Of a DNA stretch of 8,439 bases, positions 6,754 to 8,439 are shown one piece after another (position 1 is the first letter of the stretch; each line of letters begins with the position of its first letter). This DNA comes from Actinomycetes bacterium (GTDB lineage: Bacteria > Actinomycetota > Actinomycetes > Propionibacteriales > Propionibacteriaceae): assembly GCA_029778515.1 (NCBI GenBank), contig JAKOQD010000053.1, positions 1 through 8,439 on the forward strand, written 5' to 3'. The notes beneath the pieces are model-generated. The model was given only the letters and a program-made list of their open reading frames with translations. It was not told the origin of the DNA and did no database searches. The translations under genes were made by a program, and so were the position numbers.

Positions 6754-6885
6754 ATGCAGATCCTTGAGGCAGTCGTGATCGACGTCGCCGCTCCGGTCGT
6801 GGTCGGCCTGATCGCGTTCGGCATCCTGGCCGCGGGCCTGGCCTTCGTCCGCGGCGTCGGCAAGGGCCGGCCGCACGCCAAATGA
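6754..6885 (+). CDS. 43-residue single-helix membrane microprotein upstream of nadD
   Basis: This small protein starts [14 protein letters not shown] and ends [11 protein letters not shown]. Residues about 8-32 form one hydrophobic helix (VVID at the start, [13 protein letters not shown] in the middle). It is followed by a basic tail (R33, K37, R39, H41, K43), which by the positive-inside rule places the C-terminus in the cytoplasm. I do not recognise a family. Support for a real gene: a TAGTAT -10 box 7 bases before its ATG, a stop codon overlapping the nadD ATG as ATGA, and a coherent membrane-protein composition. Because nadD has no good ribosome-binding site, this gene probably drives its translation by coupling. 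It could act as a membrane-bound partner or mainly as a translated leader. Function unknown. Confidence 0.7.
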   Translation: MQILEAVVIDVAAPVVVGLIAFGILAAGLAFVRGVGKGRPHAK

Positions 6886-7529
6886 GTGAGACCCCGATCG
6901 CCTGGGAGGCTCAGGGCACCCGTAAGCAGCGCCTGGGCATCATGGGCGGCACCTTCGACCCGATCCACCATGGCCACCTGGTTGCAGCGAGCGAGGTACA
7001 GGCCCGCTTCGACCTTGACGAGGTGGTGTTCGTGCCCACCGGTCAGCCGTGGCAGAAGGCGGATCGCCAGGTTTCTCAAGCCGAAGATCGCTATCTGATG
7101 ACCACGATCGCCACCGCCTCGAACCCGAGGTTCTCGGTGAGCCGGGTCGATATCGAGCGGGACGGTCTGACCTACACGGTGGACACCCTGCGTGACATGC
7201 GCTCGCTGCGAGGTAGCGAGGTGGACATGTTCTTCATCACCGGTGCGGACGCGCTGAGCCAGATCCTCACCTGGAAGGGTGTCGACGAGCTCTGGGACTA
7301 CGCCCATTTTGTCGGCGTGTCCCGTCCGGGGGTGCCGCTGGGAGAGAGCGATATCGCCCACCTGCCCGACGACAAGGTCACCCTGCTTGAGGTTCCGGCC
7401 CTTTCGATCTCGTCCACCGCCTGTCGCGACCGGGTTCGCGACGGCCTGCCGATCTGGTACCTGGTGCCAGACGGCATCGTCCAGTACATCGCCAAGCGCG
7501 GCCTCTACCGCAACCAAGGAATCAAGTGA
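6882..7529 (+). CDS. nadD: Nicotinate-nucleotide adenylyltransferase
   Basis: A 215-residue cytoplasmic enzyme that joins nicotinate mononucleotide to AMP from ATP, giving deamido-NAD for NAD synthesis. The nucleotidyltransferase signature [12 protein letters not shown] (22-33) contains the H/TxGH motif that binds ATP phosphates. FFITGADAL (117-125) and the late ISSTACR (176-182) complete the NadD pattern, and the length is typical. The first 17 residues before [11 protein letters not shown] form a short extra N-terminal stretch; an internal start is possible but lacks support. The ATG overlaps the stop of the 43-codon gene (ATGA), with the nearest purine-rich site (AAGGG, 6862-6866) 15 bases away, so coupling is likely. 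The next gene, rsfS, overlaps by 4 bases; nadD-rsfS pairing is widespread in bacteria. Confidence 0.95.
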   Translation: MSETPIAWEAQGTRKQRLGIMGGTFDPIHHGHLVAASEVQARFDLDEVVFVPTGQPWQKADRQVSQAEDRYLMTTIATASNPRFSVSRVDIERDGLTYTVDTLRDMRSLRGSEVDMFFITGADALSQILTWKGVDELWDYAHFVGVSRPGVPLGESDIAHLPDDKVTLLEVPALSISSTACRDRVRDGLPIWYLVPDGIVQYIAKRGLYRNQGIK

Positions 7530-7927
7530 CTGCAACCGAACAAGCACTCGAGATCGCCCGGGTGGCCGCGCGCGCGGCTGTCGCCAAGCTCGCGTCCGAT
7601 CCGGTGGCGTTCGACGTCTCCGAGCGTCTCGCCATCACCGACATCTTCCTGATCGTCGCTGCCACCAACGAGCGCCAGGTCGGCGCGGTCGTGGACGCGA
7701 TCGAGGAAGCGCTGCTGAAGACCGGGACGAAGGCCGTCCGGCGCGAGGGCGACCGCGAGAACCGCTGGGTGCTGCTCGATTTCCTCGACGTCGTCGTGCA
7801 CGTGCAGCACACCGAGGAGCGGGCGTTGTACAGCCTGGAGCGGCTGTGGAAGGACTGCCCGCGACTCGACCTCGGCGAGTTGGAGACCGTGCCGGAATCG
7901 AGCGAGGACGCAGTCGCGGGGGAATGA
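7526..7927 (+). CDS. rsfS: Ribosomal silencing factor RsfS
   Basis: A 133-residue RsfS/Iojap/DUF143 protein. The family binds uL14 on the 50S subunit and blocks joining to the 30S, lowering translation when nutrients are short. The fold is visible as an N-terminal helix ([20 protein letters not shown]), the strand region [23 protein letters not shown] and the conserved core [19 protein letters not shown] followed by YSLERLW (about 102-108). The acidic last ~20 residues are variable in the family. The GTG start overlaps the nadD stop (GTGA) and has AAGGA (7516-7520) 5 bases upstream, so it is both coupled and independently initiated. The stop overlaps the following phosphatase ATG. Confidence 0.95.
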   Translation: MTATEQALEIARVAARAAVAKLASDPVAFDVSERLAITDIFLIVAATNERQVGAVVDAIEEALLKTGTKAVRREGDRENRWVLLDFLDVVVHVQHTEERALYSLERLWKDCPRLDLGELETVPESSEDAVAGE

Positions 7928-8439
7928 CCGCGTTCGTCCTACTGCGGCACGGCGTCACCGACTGGAACGACGGCGGACGCTTCCAGGGGCACGCCGACAT
8001 CTCGCTGAACGACACCGGTCGGACGCAGGCCGCCGCGGCAGCCGTTGCGCTGGCCGATGCCGGCATCCGGCGGGTGTACTGCTCCGACCTGAGCCGCGCG
8101 GCCGAGACCGCCGCAATCGTGGCCGCCCGATTGGGGCTCGAGGTACGGACGGACGCGCGGCTGCGCGAGGTGGACGTCGGCAGCTGGGCCGGGCTGAGCA
8201 TGGCCGAGGCGGGGGAGTTGGAGCCCGACTTCTGGCCGGCGCTACGCGAAGGCCGGGATTTCCGTCGCTCGCCGTCCGGGGAGACCGCCACCGAGTCAGG
8301 CGTGCGCGTAGCCGGTGCCCTGTTGGACTACGCCGCGCCAGCGGACGCGGACGCGGACGCGGAGGATGTCGTGCTGGTGGTCGGCCACGGACTGTCGCTG
8401 CGCGTCGCCGCGATGCTGCTCCTCGGGCTCGACTACTCC
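7924..8439 (+). CDS. Histidine phosphatase family protein, possibly glucosyl-3-phosphoglycerate phosphatase (partial)
   Basis: The first 172 residues of a phosphoglycerate-mutase-like phosphatase; the 3' end is outside the window. The catalytic LLRHG motif places the phosphorylated histidine at His9, with Arg8 beside it. RFQGHADISLNDTGRTQA (19-36), SDLSRAAETA (54-63, Arg58), the REVDVGSWAGL segment with Glu82, and the second catalytic histidine in VVGHG (His155) complete the branch-1 pattern. The ATG overlaps the rsfS stop (ATGA), so it is coupled. In mycobacteria the gene after rsfS is gpgP, which dephosphorylates glucosyl-3-phosphoglycerate in methylglucose lipopolysaccharide synthesis. That role is plausible by position, but this family also includes cobalamin and broad-specificity phosphatases. 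Residues 138-147 (APADADADAE) come from a GCGGAC tandem repeat and probably lie in a loop. Confidence 0.85.
   Translation, partial: MTAFVLLRHGVTDWNDGGRFQGHADISLNDTGRTQAAAAAVALADAGIRRVYCSDLSRAAETAAIVAARLGLEVRTDARLREVDVGSWAGLSMAEAGELEPDFWPALREGRDFRRSPSGETATESGVRVAGALLDYAAPADADADAEDVVLVVGHGLSLRVAAMLLLGLDYS
8341..8364 (+). repeat. Short GCGGAC tandem repeat in the phosphatase gene
   Basis: Three exact GCGGAC units (8341-8358) and a fourth with one change (GCGGAG, 8359-8364). It encodes alternating Ala-Asp just before the strand carrying the second catalytic histidine. Unit length is six bases, so changes in copy number would keep the reading frame. Confidence 0.6.

Noticed and set aside
6199..6885. 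A 228-codon plus-strand frame across rnhA into the 43-codon gene
   Set aside because: Most of it is antisense to a fully conserved RNase HI. Only the last 43 codons have a promoter, start and plausible composition, so the short form was kept.
1..8439. CRISPR arrays, tRNA/rRNA genes, insertion sequences, phage or defence genes
   Set aside because: I read both strands for spaced repeats, transposase or integrase motifs and RNA gene cores and saw none; the window is nearly all conserved housekeeping genes.

Overview
The window is a high-GC, gene-dense stretch of a chromosome, almost certainly from an actinomycete. The gene order rplU-rpmA-obg-proB ... proA ... nadD-rsfS-histidine phosphatase is the backbone seen in many Actinomycetota. 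An LppM-like lipoprotein gene and a phosphatase gene next to rsfS (the position of gpgP in mycobacteria) fit this. A propionibacterial-type lineage is possible, but I cannot fix the genus. Most of the window is conserved housekeeping sequence; the novelty lies in inserted genes and intergenic structures.

Layout. 1-79 is the 3' end of rplU (ribosomal protein L21), followed by rpmA (L27) and a strong stem-loop that should end that transcript (366-397). Next is an LppM-type lipoprotein gene (500-1276) with its own probable leaderless promoter. A short intergenic region with a good -10 box leads to obg (GTPase), which overlaps proB (glutamate 5-kinase), which in turn overlaps a seven-helix PQ-loop/SWEET-like membrane protein gene (3987-4646). 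After 123 bases containing a stem-loop and another probable leaderless promoter comes proA (glutamyl-5-phosphate reductase). The 199 bases between proA and the convergent rnhA (RNase HI, minus strand) hold a symmetric set of four copies of a 17-base motif. A 96-base divergent promoter region separates rnhA from a 43-codon single-helix membrane microprotein gene. That gene overlaps nadD, which overlaps rsfS, which overlaps a histidine phosphatase gene (possibly gpgP) that runs off the window.

How it works together. rplU, rpmA, obg and rsfS concern the ribosome, especially large-subunit biogenesis and silencing. proB and proA catalyse the first two steps of proline synthesis from glutamate. nadD makes the NAD precursor deamido-NAD. 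The PQ-loop protein is translationally linked to proB and may carry a related small molecule, but its substrate cannot be read from the sequence.

Most worth a second look: the 3+1+3-helix PQ-loop transporter between proB and proA; the mirror-symmetric four-copy repeat after proA; the 43-aa membrane microprotein coupled to nadD; the recurring TANNNT-N7-ATG arrangement, which points to leaderless transcription of three genes; and the LppM-like gene inserted between rpmA and obg. I see no phage, transposon, CRISPR or toxin-antitoxin genes and no evident new defence system.
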